From the NCBI RefSeq assembly GCF_002088945.1, contig NZ_NCSU01000015.1, positions 1-64,000 on the forward strand: a DNA stretch of 64,000 nucleotides, read 5' to 3'. The notes beneath the pieces are model-generated. The model was given only the letters and a program-made list of their open reading frames with translations. It was not told the origin of the DNA and searched no databases. Positions 34,358 through 43,601 of the stretch are shown in pieces. The DNA is from Henriciella pelagia (GTDB taxonomy: Bacteria; Pseudomonadota; Alphaproteobacteria; Caulobacterales; Hyphomonadaceae). A program made the position numbers and the translations under genes. Numbering within the stretch: the stretch's first letter is position 1; each line of letters opens with the position of its first letter.

Positions 34358-36379
34358 CTATTCCAATGCACTGACCTCGATGAGCTTGGAAGTGCAGCCC
34401 AGCGCCTCAATAGTCTTCAGGGTGGTCGGGCTGATGCGCATATCGTCGGCATAGAGCAGTTCGGCGCGGGACACTGTGGCGCAAGCGCCCTCACCATCTC
34501 CCAGAGCCGACTGGACTTCAGCAAGCCCAAGCAGGCTGAAGAATTGTCCGACAGGGGATCCTTCCTCACGCGCTGTCTTCAGTGCGTGGCTGAAGCCCGC
34601 TTCGGCGGCCTGCGTGTTGCCAAGCTTGAGATCAATCGAAGCAAGCTGGCGGTAGCCATTGGCGAGTGATTCAGGCCGGCCGGTCTGCTGCTCAAGGTTT
34701 AGGTAATTCTCAAAAAACCCTCGCGCCGCTTCCAGATCGCCATCAAGCTCCGCCATATTGCCCATGGTTGAGTAAGCCACGCCAAGGTCGCGGTCGAAAC
34801 CGTGCGTCGTCTGCCAGGGCATCAATTCAGCCAGCATGGCGCGGGCTTTCTCATGTTCACCGCGAATGGCGAAACTCAGCGCTGCATTCGTCCGGGCCTG
34901 TGACACGAGCCGGTCAAATCCGTCGGCTTCTGCACGCCTGGCCGCATCGAGCAGGATCTCGCCAGCCTCCACCAGCCGGTCTTCATAGACCCGGATGGAC
35001 CCTTCCTGAATATCAAGAAAGATCTCATCCTCAGCTCGCCCCGGTGACAGCGCGCGTGCCCGCTGAAGATAGCGCCGTGATGCCTCCACATCATGCTCGA
35101 AACGCGACAGGCGGACGAGCCGGAGATGGGCGTAATAGTCTTCCGGGTCCAGATCGATGAGCCTCTCATAAGCCTGCCTTGCCATCGGCATGTCAGCGTC
35201 GACGGCAAATGCTCCGATCCGGTGCAGGATGGTAATGGCTTCTGTGTCCTGCAGATGGTCCTTGTTGTCATCATAATAGTCCCAGAGCGTGTCGACGGCC
35301 GCGTGCAGGTTTCGCCGCTCAATCAGGTTCAGGACGGCCGCGTCGATGTCCTGTTCGGAATCGGCGAGACGCTGGATGATGGCGCGCAGCATGCGTACAT
35401 CCACTGGCATGGCGTCTGGACCGGACAGCGCATCGACCGCCGCTTCGATCCGAAGGGCGCGGGCCGGACCAGGCATCTTGCGAAGCTCTGCTATCCGCGC
35501 CTCTACAAGGCCGCGTCCCTCGGCTCCCGGATATGAGCTGAGAAAGGATTCGAGCAGATCGGCGCTTTCACTCTTAACCGCCAGCTGCAGGGCGGCAATC
35601 TCGACCGAAGCTGCATCTTGTGCACGGTCACATCCAGCAAAGCAGAAATCGGCCTCTCCGCGCAGGCCCGACTCTGTCCAGGGCTGCTGGCTATATCCGG
35701 TCTGCTCCTCAACCTGGGTGGCGACACGCCGGAACATGGCCTCGGCCGCAATCCCGGGCTGGACCAGGTTCAGTGCCAGAGCTCTGCTGAATGGGCTGTT
35801 GCTTCCCTTTCCGTCTGCCGCCGTCATCCCCGGCGCCGTGGCATAGGCAATCAGGATGCCCCGAAGCCTGGAGGGCGGCGCAAGTCCAGACCCGCCGGAC
35901 CGCGCCGCCGCGGGCAAGGGATTGTCCCGGCAGGCGTCCAGAACAACGAAGTTCACGTCATTCGACGCAGTCTCCAGCAGTTCGAGGAGCTGGCCAAGAC
36001 GAGGCGCCTGGGCCCAGATATCCGCTTCGCTTCTCGGACTGGCATCGACCGGGATGAGATAATTGATTCCCTCGGACTGCACCGCGTGTCCGGCATAATA
36101 GAAAAACCCCGTGCTGGCCGGGCCGGCATCCTTCAGCTTCTGCGCATGACGTATGAAAGCGTCCTCAAGACCTTTCTCGTCGACGTCGAAAACCAGTTCC
36201 GTTTCGAAGCCGACAGCCTTGAGCGCATCCGCAACCAATCTTGAATCATTGTGGGGGTTGGCCAGAGTCCATCCAGGGCGCTCATAGTCTGCATTGCCAA
36301 CAATCGTCGCAATTCTCTGCGCCGTCGCAGGGCTGGCTACGAGCACCAGAAATCCGAGCACTGACAAGAGAGTGCGCAA
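34358..36379 (-). CDS. Exported caspase-family (C14) protein with TPR repeats
   Basis: A 673-aa protein. A signal peptide (residues 1-20, cleaved after ATAQ) precedes a caspase-like domain (about 22-250) with the catalytic dyad His98 in FYYAGHAVQ and Cys150 in VLDACRDNP. The C-terminal 350 residues are tetratricopeptide-like helical repeats (for example YSTMGNMAELDGDLEAARGF and YRQLASIDLKLGNTQAAEAG). Bacterial metacaspase-like proteins cleave after basic residues and take part in stress responses or cell death in some bacteria, though roles are mostly unknown. Its export suggests action in the periplasm or outside. It stands alone between a hypothetical gene and yqeY. Confidence 0.9.
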   Translation of the reverse strand: MRTLLSVLGFLVLVASPATAQRIATIVGNADYERPGWTLANPHNDSRLVADALKAVGFETELVFDVDEKGLEDAFIRHAQKLKDAGPASTGFFYYAGHAVQSEGINYLIPVDASPRSEADIWAQAPRLGQLLELLETASNDVNFVVLDACRDNPLPAAARSGGSGLAPPSRLRGILIAYATAPGMTAADGKGSNSPFSRALALNLVQPGIAAEAMFRRVATQVEEQTGYSQQPWTESGLRGEADFCFAGCDRAQDAASVEIAALQLAVKSESADLLESFLSSYPGAEGRGLVEARIAELRKMPGPARALRIEAAVDALSGPDAMPVDVRMLRAIIQRLADSEQDIDAAVLNLIERRNLHAAVDTLWDYYDDNKDHLQDTEAITILHRIGAFAVDADMPMARQAYERLIDLDPEDYYAHLRLVRLSRFEHDVEASRRYLQRARALSPGRAEDEIFLDIQEGSIRVYEDRLVEAGEILLDAARRAEADGFDRLVSQARTNAALSFAIRGEHEKARAMLAELMPWQTTHGFDRDLGVAYSTMGNMAELDGDLEAARGFFENYLNLEQQTGRPESLANGYRQLASIDLKLGNTQAAEAGFSHALKTAREEGSPVGQFFSLLGLAEVQSALGDGEGACATVSRAELLYADDMRISPTTLKTIEALGCTSKLIEVSALE

Positions 36380-36532
36380 TGTTTCGCCTCCGTAACGAAG
36401 GCACTATAAGCCACTTATCCACAGCTTGTTAACTATGATTCCGGGAAAATTCTTGTTCAGCAGGCCTTCCGCACACGCAGGGTCCTTGCCCTCAGCGGCT
36501 GCGAAAACCTCAAACTGGCAGGAAGGATCGGC

Positions 36533-37021
36533 TCAGACCAGCGCGCGCCGGACAGCCTTGCCGGCGCTTCCGGTATCGATGCGCCCCGGATAGCGGCTCT
36601 GCAGCTCAGCCATGCAGCGGCCCATATCCTTCAGCTTGTGCGCGTCGAGATCCTCGACCACCTTGCTGACGGCCTGTTCGAGGGCTTCGCCGGAAAGCGC
36701 CTTCGGCAGGAAGGTCTGGATGATGTCCATCTCTTCGCGTTCGCGCTCGGCATCGCTGACACGGCCGGCTTCGTCATATTCGCGCGCCGAAATTTCGCGC
36801 TGGGCGACCATGGTCTCCAGCAGGGTGCGAATTTCTGTTTCCTCGCAGCCTTCACACTTGCCCATGGTGCGCGCGGTAACGTCGCGATCACGCATGGCGC
36901 ATTTGACCAGCCGCAGCGTGCGCGCACGCGTGCTTTCCGGCTCGTCTCGTTCAGCTGTCTGGAGCGCAACCAGGAGACGGTCGCGGATATTACTGGATGG
37001 AGAAACGCCTGTCTGTCCCAT
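36533..37021 (-). CDS. GatB/YqeY domain-containing protein
   Basis: A 162-aa YqeY-type protein: NIRDRLLVALQTAERDE, an EIRTLLETMVAQREISAREYDEAGR helix pair and the C-terminal KDMGRCMAELQSRYPGRID segment. The domain is the tRNA-binding tail of the GatB amidotransferase subunit; standalone YqeY has an unproven, tRNA-linked role. It is divergent from carA and close to the dnaG-rpoD block, a usual alphaproteobacterial setting. Confidence 0.92.
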   Translation of the reverse strand: MGQTGVSPSSNIRDRLLVALQTAERDEPESTRARTLRLVKCAMRDRDVTARTMGKCEGCEETEIRTLLETMVAQREISAREYDEAGRVSDAEREREEMDIIQTFLPKALSGEALEQAVSKVVEDLDAHKLKDMGRCMAELQSRYPGRIDTGSAGKAVRRALV

Positions 37022-37149
37022 ACCTGTACTTTTCTAATGGACCTGCCGCTTGACGGCCCGGTCACTGCACGCCTATCTCGCCAGCCAGAGTGCGATCATA
37101 TAGTGACCGAAATCCTAATGACGTCGATAGGACGCGAGGAGATACGCCC

Positions 37150-38325
37150 ATGGCCGATAAAAATCAATACGATACACCAGCGACGGGTGCGATAGCACTG
37201 GCAGATGGAACGGTTTTCCTCGGAACAGGTTCCGGCGCCCCGGGAATCGCCGTGGGTGAACTTTGCTTCAACACCTCGATCACAGGGTATCAGGAAATCC
37301 TGACAGACCCGTCCTATGCCGGACAGGTCGTGCTCTTCACCTTTCCGCATATCGGCAATGTCGGCGCGAATGCCGACGATCACGAAGAATCCTCGACAGC
37401 TGCAGGTAAAGCAGCGACCGGCGCGGTGTTCCGCGATCCGATCACGCCGCCTTCGAACTGGCGCGCCAATGACCATTTCGACGCCTGGCTCACGAAGAAG
37501 AACATCACGGCCGTCTCCGGCGTCGATACGCGTGCCCTGACCCGCATCATCCGCGAGAAAGGCATGCCGAAATGCGCCGTCGCCCACTCGCCTGAGGGGA
37601 GAATTGATGTCGACGCGCTGATCGAGGCGGCCCGCGCCTGGGAAGGCCTCGAACACGCCGATCTCGCACTGAATGTGGTCGGCGATGCCGCCTATGACAA
37701 TTCCGAGCGTCTCTGGGACCTCACCACAGGCTTCGCCAATAATGACGAGACCGACTTTCATGTCGTCGTGCTCGATTTCGGCGTGAAGAAGAACATCCTG
37801 CGCAACCTCGCCCATGTCGGCGCCCGTGCCACCATTGTTCGCGGCGACACCCCCTTCGAAGAGATCATGAAGCTCAATCCGGACGGCGTCGTCCTGTCGA
37901 ACGGCCCGGGCGATCCAGCCGCCACGATCAAGCGGTGCGGCGACACGATCCGCCAGCTCGTCGACAGCGGCAAACCGCTGCTCGGCATCTGCCTCGGTCA
38001 CCAGCTTCTCGCCCTCGCGCTCGGTGCCCAGACCAAGAAGATGCCGCAGGGCCATCATGGCGCGAACCACCCGGTCAAGGATTTCGAGACCGGCAAGGTC
38101 GAGATTGTGTCGATGAATCATGGCTTTACGGTCGATACCGCGACGCTGCCTGAAGGCGTCGAGGAAAGCCACAAATCGCTTTTCGATGGCACCAATTCCG
38201 GGCTTCGCGTCAAAGGCCGCCCGATCATCTCTGTCCAGCACCATCCGGAGGCGAGCCCCGGCCCGCAGGACAGCTTCTATCTGTTTGAGCGGTTTGCCCG
38301 CTTCATGAAGGACCAGCAGAGCTGA
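37150..38325 (+). CDS. carA: Carbamoyl-phosphate synthase small (glutaminase) subunit
   Basis: A 391-aa class I glutamine amidotransferase. The N-terminal CPSase domain ([20 protein letters not shown]) is followed by the glutaminase part with Cys in [12 protein letters not shown], and His and Glu in QHHPEASPG. It supplies ammonia to CarB for arginine and pyrimidine synthesis. ATG 37150 has AGGAG at 9 nt. carB lies 14 kb away at 52429, a separation seen in several alphaproteobacteria. The carA stop is overlapped by the next gene's apparent CTG start. Confidence 0.96.
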   Translation: MADKNQYDTPATGAIALADGTVFLGTGSGAPGIAVGELCFNTSITGYQEILTDPSYAGQVVLFTFPHIGNVGANADDHEESSTAAGKAATGAVFRDPITPPSNWRANDHFDAWLTKKNITAVSGVDTRALTRIIREKGMPKCAVAHSPEGRIDVDALIEAARAWEGLEHADLALNVVGDAAYDNSERLWDLTTGFANNDETDFHVVVLDFGVKKNILRNLAHVGARATIVRGDTPFEEIMKLNPDGVVLSNGPGDPAATIKRCGDTIRQLVDSGKPLLGICLGHQLLALALGAQTKKMPQGHHGANHPVKDFETGKVEIVSMNHGFTVDTATLPEGVEESHKSLFDGTNSGLRVKGRPIISVQHHPEASPGPQDSFYLFERFARFMKDQQS

Positions 38326-38984
38326 ACGCCATCTGTCTCGCGCCGGGCGACAATCGTCTCGGGGCCATCATTGACGACCTCACAAGCAAGGGCTGGAGCT
38401 GGCAGCCGGGTCTCCTACCGGACGCCCTCACCGCTGCCCTGCGCGAGGAACTTCTGGCCCGCGACGCCGCCGCCGATCTCGAAGCCGCCGGTATTGGCCG
38501 AGAAGGCGATTTCCAGCTCGACCGCTCGATCCGCCGCACGCGTATCACCTGGTTTGACGGCTCGACGCCGGCCCAGCGCGACTTCCAGGCCTGGACCGAA
38601 ACCCTGCGCCAGGCGCTCAACCGCGAACTCATGCTCGGCCTGTTCGAGATGGAAGTCTGTTTCGCCGTCTATCCGCCCGGCGGCTTCTATGACCGCCATC
38701 TCGACAGTTTTGCCGGCGCACGAAACCGGATGGTCTCGCTCGTCGCCTATCTCAATGAAGACTGGGACGAGGCGCGCGGCGGCGCGCTCGCCGTCTGGCC
38801 GGAAGGGGCTGGCGAGGATGACATCCCCACCGCCCGTATCGTCCCGGAAGGCGGCGGCATCGTGCTGATGCTGTCGGAAGACATCCCCCACGCCGTCGAA
38901 GTCACCACTGAGAAACGCCTCGGCCTTGCCGGCTGGTGGCGCGTCAACCAGTCAGGCGCAGGCCGCGTGGACCCGCTGAACTAG
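38322..38984 (+). CDS. 2OG-Fe(II) oxygenase, apparently with a CTG start overlapping carA
   Basis: A 220-aa protein if read from CTG 38322; the family homology begins at once ([20 protein letters not shown], then [20 protein letters not shown]). Fe ligands are His and Asp in YDRHLDSF and a distal His in DIPHAVEV, with Arg in GWWRVN for 2-oxoglutarate. The first in-frame ATG, at 38631, would remove about half of the domain, including none of the ligands but the whole N-terminal fold. CTG 38322 overlaps the carA stop as CTGA and has AAGGA 9 nt upstream, in parallel to the GTGA overlaps elsewhere in the window. An ATT further in is an alternative. Relatives are prolyl-hydroxylase-like dioxygenases; substrate unknown. 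Confidence 0.8.
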   Translation: MNAICLAPGDNRLGAIIDDLTSKGWSWQPGLLPDALTAALREELLARDAAADLEAAGIGREGDFQLDRSIRRTRITWFDGSTPAQRDFQAWTETLRQALNRELMLGLFEMEVCFAVYPPGGFYDRHLDSFAGARNRMVSLVAYLNEDWDEARGGALAVWPEGAGEDDIPTARIVPEGGGIVLMLSEDIPHAVEVTTEKRLGLAGWWRVNQSGAGRVDPLN

Positions 38985-38988
38985 TCGA

Positions 38989-40611
38989 TCAGCCTGGATC
39001 CGGCGCTGCGGCTTCGTTCGTTGCCTTCATGATTCTCAGCTCATCCCGCATGCCGAGATAAAGGCTGATACAGCAGACCAGCAAGATCGCCGTGAAGGGC
39101 AGCGCCGCCGCAATCGTTCCCGCCTGAAGGGACTGAAGCGTTGCGCGTCCACCACCATAAAGCAGCATGGACGCCGTGACGCCGAGCATACAGGCCCAGA
39201 AAACGCGCTGTGGCACGGGTGCGTCTGTCTTGCCGCCTGACGTAATGCTGTCGACCACGAGCGCACCGGAGTCGGCAGATGTCACGATAAAGACAACCAG
39301 CAGGAAAACCGCGGCGGACGAGGTAATCGTGGCAAGAGGCAGGGTGTCCAGCAACTGGAAGAGTGACAAGGCCGCCGTCTGGATACCCCCGGCAAGATCG
39401 CCCGCTCCGGCTTCGTATTGCTGGATCGCTGTTTCGCCAAAGGTGGTGAACCAGATTACACAGATAATGAAAGGCGCGATGATCACGACGCTGAGATATT
39501 CGCGAACCGTCCGCCCGCGGGAGATACGGGCGATGAACATGCCCACAAATGGCGACCAGGAAATCCACCATGCCCAATAGAAAATGGTCCAGTCGTGGAA
39601 CCAGGCCTGGTCTTCACGGCCAAACCAGTTGGTCAGCGCTGGTGTATCCTTCAGATAGCCAATGAAATTCTCGCCAAAGCCCAGCGTGATGGCGAGGGTT
39701 GGTCCTGCGACGAAGACAAAGATCATCAGGAGCAACGCGATCGTCATGTTGATGTTGGACAGCAGCTTCACCCCGCCATCCATGCCGCGCAGAACCGAAA
39801 TCACAGCAAGCCCGGTGATCGCAAGCACCAGCCCCACCTGCATCAGCAGCGTCGGCTTGAAGCCGAGAAGATAGCTCAACCCGCTGCTCGCCTGCATGGC
39901 GCCGATGCCAATCGTGGTGGCAAGGCCAAAAACCGTGGAAATCACGGCCATCGTGTCGATAAAATGCCCCCATGGCCCCCAGACACGGTCGCCAAGGATA
40001 GGATAAAACGCAGACCGGATCGTGAGCGGCAGGCCCTTATTATAGGCAAAGAAGCCGAGAGCGAGGCCGACAACCGCATAGATCGCCCAGGGTGACAGTC
40101 CCCAGTGAAACAGGGTCGCGCTGAAGGCAAGGCGGCGCGCCTCTTCGCTTCCGGCTTCGGCATCCAGCGGCGTACCGAACCAGTCTGTGAAGTAGGCGAG
40201 CGGTTCGGCGGCGCCATAGAACATGAAGCCAATCCCCACACCGGCAGCGAATAGCATCGCGACCCAGGAGGTGAGCGCGAACTCAGGTTTTGCATCGACA
40301 CCGCCAAGCCTGATCCTGCCGAGAGGAGAGACTGTCAGGAAGACGCAGAAGATGAGCAGCAGAACCGGGGTCATCGCAAACATCCAGTCGAAAGTTTGCA
40401 GCGTCCAGCTACGAGCGGCTTCCAGTCCGGCACCCGCCGCGCCAGGAAAGATGAGAGAAACAGCCGCGAAGAGAAGCACAAGGCCGGCGCTCAGGAAGAA
40501 AACCGGATTGTGAATGTCGAGGCCCCAGACATTCACATTGTCCTGCCCGACTTCGTAGTCGGTCTCATACTCACTTGTTTCGGGTTCGATCGGCGTAATG
40601 GGGTCGTTCAT
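38989..40611 (-). CDS. BCCT-family betaine/choline/carnitine-type transporter
   Basis: A 540-aa inner-membrane transporter with about 12 hydrophobic segments and the BCCT core WAWWISWSPFVGMFIARISRGRTVRE, plus GVGIGFMFYGAAEP. BCCT carriers take up quaternary amines or related osmolytes with Na+ or H+. A cytoplasmic N-terminal tail of about 30 acidic residues precedes the first helix. It stands alone; compatible-solute uptake would suit a marine cell. The exact substrate cannot be told. Confidence 0.93.
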   Translation of the reverse strand: MNDPITPIEPETSEYETDYEVGQDNVNVWGLDIHNPVFFLSAGLVLLFAAVSLIFPGAAGAGLEAARSWTLQTFDWMFAMTPVLLLIFCVFLTVSPLGRIRLGGVDAKPEFALTSWVAMLFAAGVGIGFMFYGAAEPLAYFTDWFGTPLDAEAGSEEARRLAFSATLFHWGLSPWAIYAVVGLALGFFAYNKGLPLTIRSAFYPILGDRVWGPWGHFIDTMAVISTVFGLATTIGIGAMQASSGLSYLLGFKPTLLMQVGLVLAITGLAVISVLRGMDGGVKLLSNINMTIALLLMIFVFVAGPTLAITLGFGENFIGYLKDTPALTNWFGREDQAWFHDWTIFYWAWWISWSPFVGMFIARISRGRTVREYLSVVIIAPFIICVIWFTTFGETAIQQYEAGAGDLAGGIQTAALSLFQLLDTLPLATITSSAAVFLLVVFIVTSADSGALVVDSITSGGKTDAPVPQRVFWACMLGVTASMLLYGGGRATLQSLQAGTIAAALPFTAILLVCCISLYLGMRDELRIMKATNEAAAPDPG

Positions 40612-40956
40612 TCAAATCTTTCAGAACTAAACATTTGATTTTTTGAATTAAATAGTTCGGGCATCGCTATGAACATATATTTAGACAGATTCCAACAAGC
40701 CTGTGATTGCAGCCCACCTGTGACATCAAGGCAACAACCCTCACAACCCTTTATTTTAATTATATTTTCTTTGCTATTTTCGCACCCGCAGCAAACAGAG
40801 GGCAATCGCAGCTCCCTCCTCTCATTTTACTTTGCAAAATAAAATAATATCCATTGAGCGGTCGTCCGAACCGTTCGTGTTCAACTCGGCGCGTCTCATG
40901 GCGCTGCACGAGGTGATGCACGTACGACAATCGAAGCAATCGAAGGATACAACTCC
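40612..40956. other. 345-nt A/T-rich intergenic region before the second TonB receptor
   Basis: No gene is seen. The region carries the divergent promoters of the BCCT and TonB genes: A/T-rich blocks near 40620-40680 and 40740-40790, and a 22-bp palindrome at 40824-40845. No clear sigma-70 pair could be chosen. Confidence 0.6.
40824..40845. promoter_or_regulatory. 22-bp palindrome upstream of the TonB receptor
   Basis: The arms ATTTTACTTT and AAAATAAAAT pair around GC with one mismatch. It lies 111 nt before the receptor ATG and could be a regulator binding site. A/T-rich symmetry can arise by chance, so confidence is low. Confidence 0.35.
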
Positions 40957-43527
40957 ATGAACAGACTTATGGGCGGAGCATCGCTGCTCGCCATCACCGC
41001 ATTTACGATCTCATTGCCAGCCATAGCACAATCGGCCGATGGCGCTGAAAACCGGCGTCTAAAAACGGTCACTGTGACAGCGACCAAACGCACCGAGTCG
41101 GCACAAAACATTCCTGTCACGGTCAACGCACTCGGCGAGCAGGAACTCGACCAGCTCGGCGTCAAGAATTTCAGCGACTATCTGGTTCAGCTTCCCGGCG
41201 TAACCGCAGGCGGCTCAGGCCCCGGCCAGAACACGATCTATATTCGCGGCCTCGCCTCGACGACCCCGAACCTGACCGTGGCTGGCGTTGCCGGTCTCGC
41301 TCCAAACGTCTCCTTCTATCTCGACGAGCAGCCCCTCGCCCAGCCGGGTCGCAACCTTGATGTCTACGCGGCCGACTTGGAGCGCGTAGAGGTGCTGTCC
41401 GGCCCACAAGGCACGCTGTTCGGTTCAAGCTCGCAGGCTGGCACGGTTCGCCTGATTACCAACAAGCCATCGCTGTCCGGTTTCGATGCCGGTTTCAAGG
41501 CTTCGACCGCGTTCACCGATGGCGGAGAGATGAGCAACAGCGTCGAGGCGATGCTGAACCTGCCGGTGACTGACAAGTTCGCCCTGCGCGGCGTTGTCTA
41601 CACCGACACCCAGGGCGGATATATCGACAATGTCGGCGGGACGCTCTCGACACGCGAATCGGCTCGTTTCCGTCCTGAAGGCACAGTTCGTGGCAATGGG
41701 GTGCCTGTGTCAGCCCAGCGGGCTGGCTTCCAGGCCGGCGCGGACCTGTCGGGCGTCACCTTTGTCGATGCGAACAATGGCACCATCGTCGAGAATGACA
41801 TCAACGACACGACCTATCAGGGCTTCCGTCTGAGCGGCTACTACGAGTTCAACCCTGACTGGGACCTGCTGATCCAGCATTCGCAGCAGACCATTGAATC
41901 CGACGGTGTCTTCTTTGCCGATCCGGAGCTGGATGACTATGATATCGTCCGCTTCACACCCGAAGAGATCGAGGACAAGTTCCACTCGACCGCCTGGACG
42001 CTTGAAGGCCGTCTCGGCATGCTCGAAGCCATCTATACCGGCGCGTATACAGAGCGCACGACCGATCAGGTCGTCGACTATTCCGACTATCTCTTCGTCG
42101 GCCAGTACCTGCCTTATTATATCTGCGACTATGACGTGACCTATCCAACCGGCGCCGCGCCTGCGGGCACCTGCTATGCACCGGATCTGTTCGTGAAGTC
42201 GCACTCCGAAACCAAGGTCCAGACCCACGAACTGCGCTTCAATACGCCGAGTGAGAATCGTTGGCGCGCCACCTTTGGTGCGTTCTACAGCGACCTCGAA
42301 CTGGCAGAGCGTAATGACTTTACCTATCCGGGCTCAACCATGGTCCAGTACACCGATGGTTCTGTCGGCTTTGCCCCGAACTACCCTCTGACCAATACCG
42401 AGGTGACCGGAGAGATCGGATCCGCATCGCCAGGCTATTTCAGCCAACCCGGACCATTCCCGGAAGGCGTGATTTTCCGCAATGACGTGCTGCGCACAGA
42501 TGAGCAGATCGGCATCTTCGGTGAAACGACATTCGACTTTACTGACCAGCTCGCTCTCACACTCGGCGCGCGGTATTATGATGTCGAAGTTGACCTGAAG
42601 GGCAGTGCAAACTCCTCCTTCTTCAACCTCTTCGCCGACACCGATCAGCAGGTGTTCGGGACGAACATCTCCTTCCTCTACGGTCCGAACGGACCAGCGG
42701 AGGCACCTGACAAGGCGGCGACGGACGGGGTCATCCTGAAAGCGACGGGGGAGTGGACACCAACCGCGAACACCCTGTTCTACGCGACCTATTCGGAAGG
42801 CTTCCGGGCCGGACTGCTCAACCGTCCAGGCGGCGCGAGCGGACCGAACAATTATACCGTGCCTTACGCGGTCGATACCGACGAAGTGAAGAACTACGAA
42901 ATCGGCTGGAAAACCGAACTGTTCGACAATTCGCTCCGTTTCAATGGAGCGGCCTTCTTTGTCGATATTGAAGGGCTCCAGACGACCATCTTCGATCCGT
43001 CCATTGTGAATCTCTTCTTCTCTGACAATGCGGCCAATGCCGAACTCAAGGGCATCGAAGGCGACTTCACCTGGGTGCCCGAGAGCGTCGACGGCCTGAC
43101 CGTGGCCGGCGCCTTCTCCCTGCTCGATTCAGAGATCACGGATGTGCTCGTGCCAACGGATGACGTGGTCGCAGGCTCGGAACTTGCCTTTGCCCCTGCC
43201 TATCAGGGCAACCTGCGCGTCCGCTATGAGTGGGATCTGGAGCGCCAGATCGCCGGCCAGAATGTCCGGGCTCATGTCATGCCGCAAATGGTCTTCTCTG
43301 ACAGCTCGGTCACCGACGTCATCGAAATCAACAAGATGGAACTTGATGGCTATGTTACCTTCGGGGCGACAGCCGGTATCACAGGCGACAATTGGGGTGC
43401 AGAACTCTTCGCGACCAACCTGACGAATGAATATGCCGAACTGAGCGGCAGCTTCATCTTCGACAGGAAGCGCGTCACGCCGATCCGTCCACGCACGATC
43501 GGCGTCCGCATCAAGTACGACTACTAG
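40957..43527 (+). CDS. TonB-dependent receptor
   Basis: An 856-aa outer-membrane receptor with a signal peptide (about residues 1-24), a TonB-box-like KTVTVTATKR, a plug domain (QLPGVTAGGSGPGQNTIYIR, VEVLSGPQGTLFGSSSQAG) and a barrel ending in IRIKYDY-like aromatic residues (VRIKYDY). It has extra loops of about 90 residues compared with the receptor at 3405, with paired cysteines near YICDYDV and AGTCYAP that may form a loop disulfide. AAGGAT lies 10 nt before the ATG. The next gene encodes a TPR-sulfotransferase, an association often seen in such bacteria. Confidence 0.94.
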   Translation: MNRLMGGASLLAITAFTISLPAIAQSADGAENRRLKTVTVTATKRTESAQNIPVTVNALGEQELDQLGVKNFSDYLVQLPGVTAGGSGPGQNTIYIRGLASTTPNLTVAGVAGLAPNVSFYLDEQPLAQPGRNLDVYAADLERVEVLSGPQGTLFGSSSQAGTVRLITNKPSLSGFDAGFKASTAFTDGGEMSNSVEAMLNLPVTDKFALRGVVYTDTQGGYIDNVGGTLSTRESARFRPEGTVRGNGVPVSAQRAGFQAGADLSGVTFVDANNGTIVENDINDTTYQGFRLSGYYEFNPDWDLLIQHSQQTIESDGVFFADPELDDYDIVRFTPEEIEDKFHSTAWTLEGRLGMLEAIYTGAYTERTTDQVVDYSDYLFVGQYLPYYICDYDVTYPTGAAPAGTCYAPDLFVKSHSETKVQTHELRFNTPSENRWRATFGAFYSDLELAERNDFTYPGSTMVQYTDGSVGFAPNYPLTNTEVTGEIGSASPGYFSQPGPFPEGVIFRNDVLRTDEQIGIFGETTFDFTDQLALTLGARYYDVEVDLKGSANSSFFNLFADTDQQVFGTNISFLYGPNGPAEAPDKAATDGVILKATGEWTPTANTLFYATYSEGFRAGLLNRPGGASGPNNYTVPYAVDTDEVKNYEIGWKTELFDNSLRFNGAAFFVDIEGLQTTIFDPSIVNLFFSDNAANAELKGIEGDFTWVPESVDGLTVAGAFSLLDSEITDVLVPTDDVVAGSELAFAPAYQGNLRVRYEWDLERQIAGQNVRAHVMPQMVFSDSSVTDVIEINKMELDGYVTFGATAGITGDNWGAELFATNLTNEYAELSGSFIFDRKRVTPIRPRTIGVRIKYDY

Positions 43528-43554
43528 TCCGAACCATCAGCCCAGGGCTGAATT

Positions 43555-43582
43555 GCAGCGCTCCGTTTACTCGGGGCGCTGC
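43555..43582 (+). terminator. Intercistronic hairpin between TonB receptor and sulfotransferase
   Basis: An 11-bp stem (GCAGCGCTCCG / CGGGGCGCTGC, one G-T) with loop TTTACT, 27 nt after the receptor stop and 19 nt before the next ATG. No U-tract follows, so it may reduce read-through or protect the upstream mRNA, not fully end transcription. Confidence 0.5.
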
Positions 43583-43601
43583 ATTGCTATTGAATGGACC
43601 C

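Noticed and set aside
37096-38244. A 382-codon minus-strand ORF
   Set aside because: It is the antisense shadow of carA, caused by GC-rich codon use.
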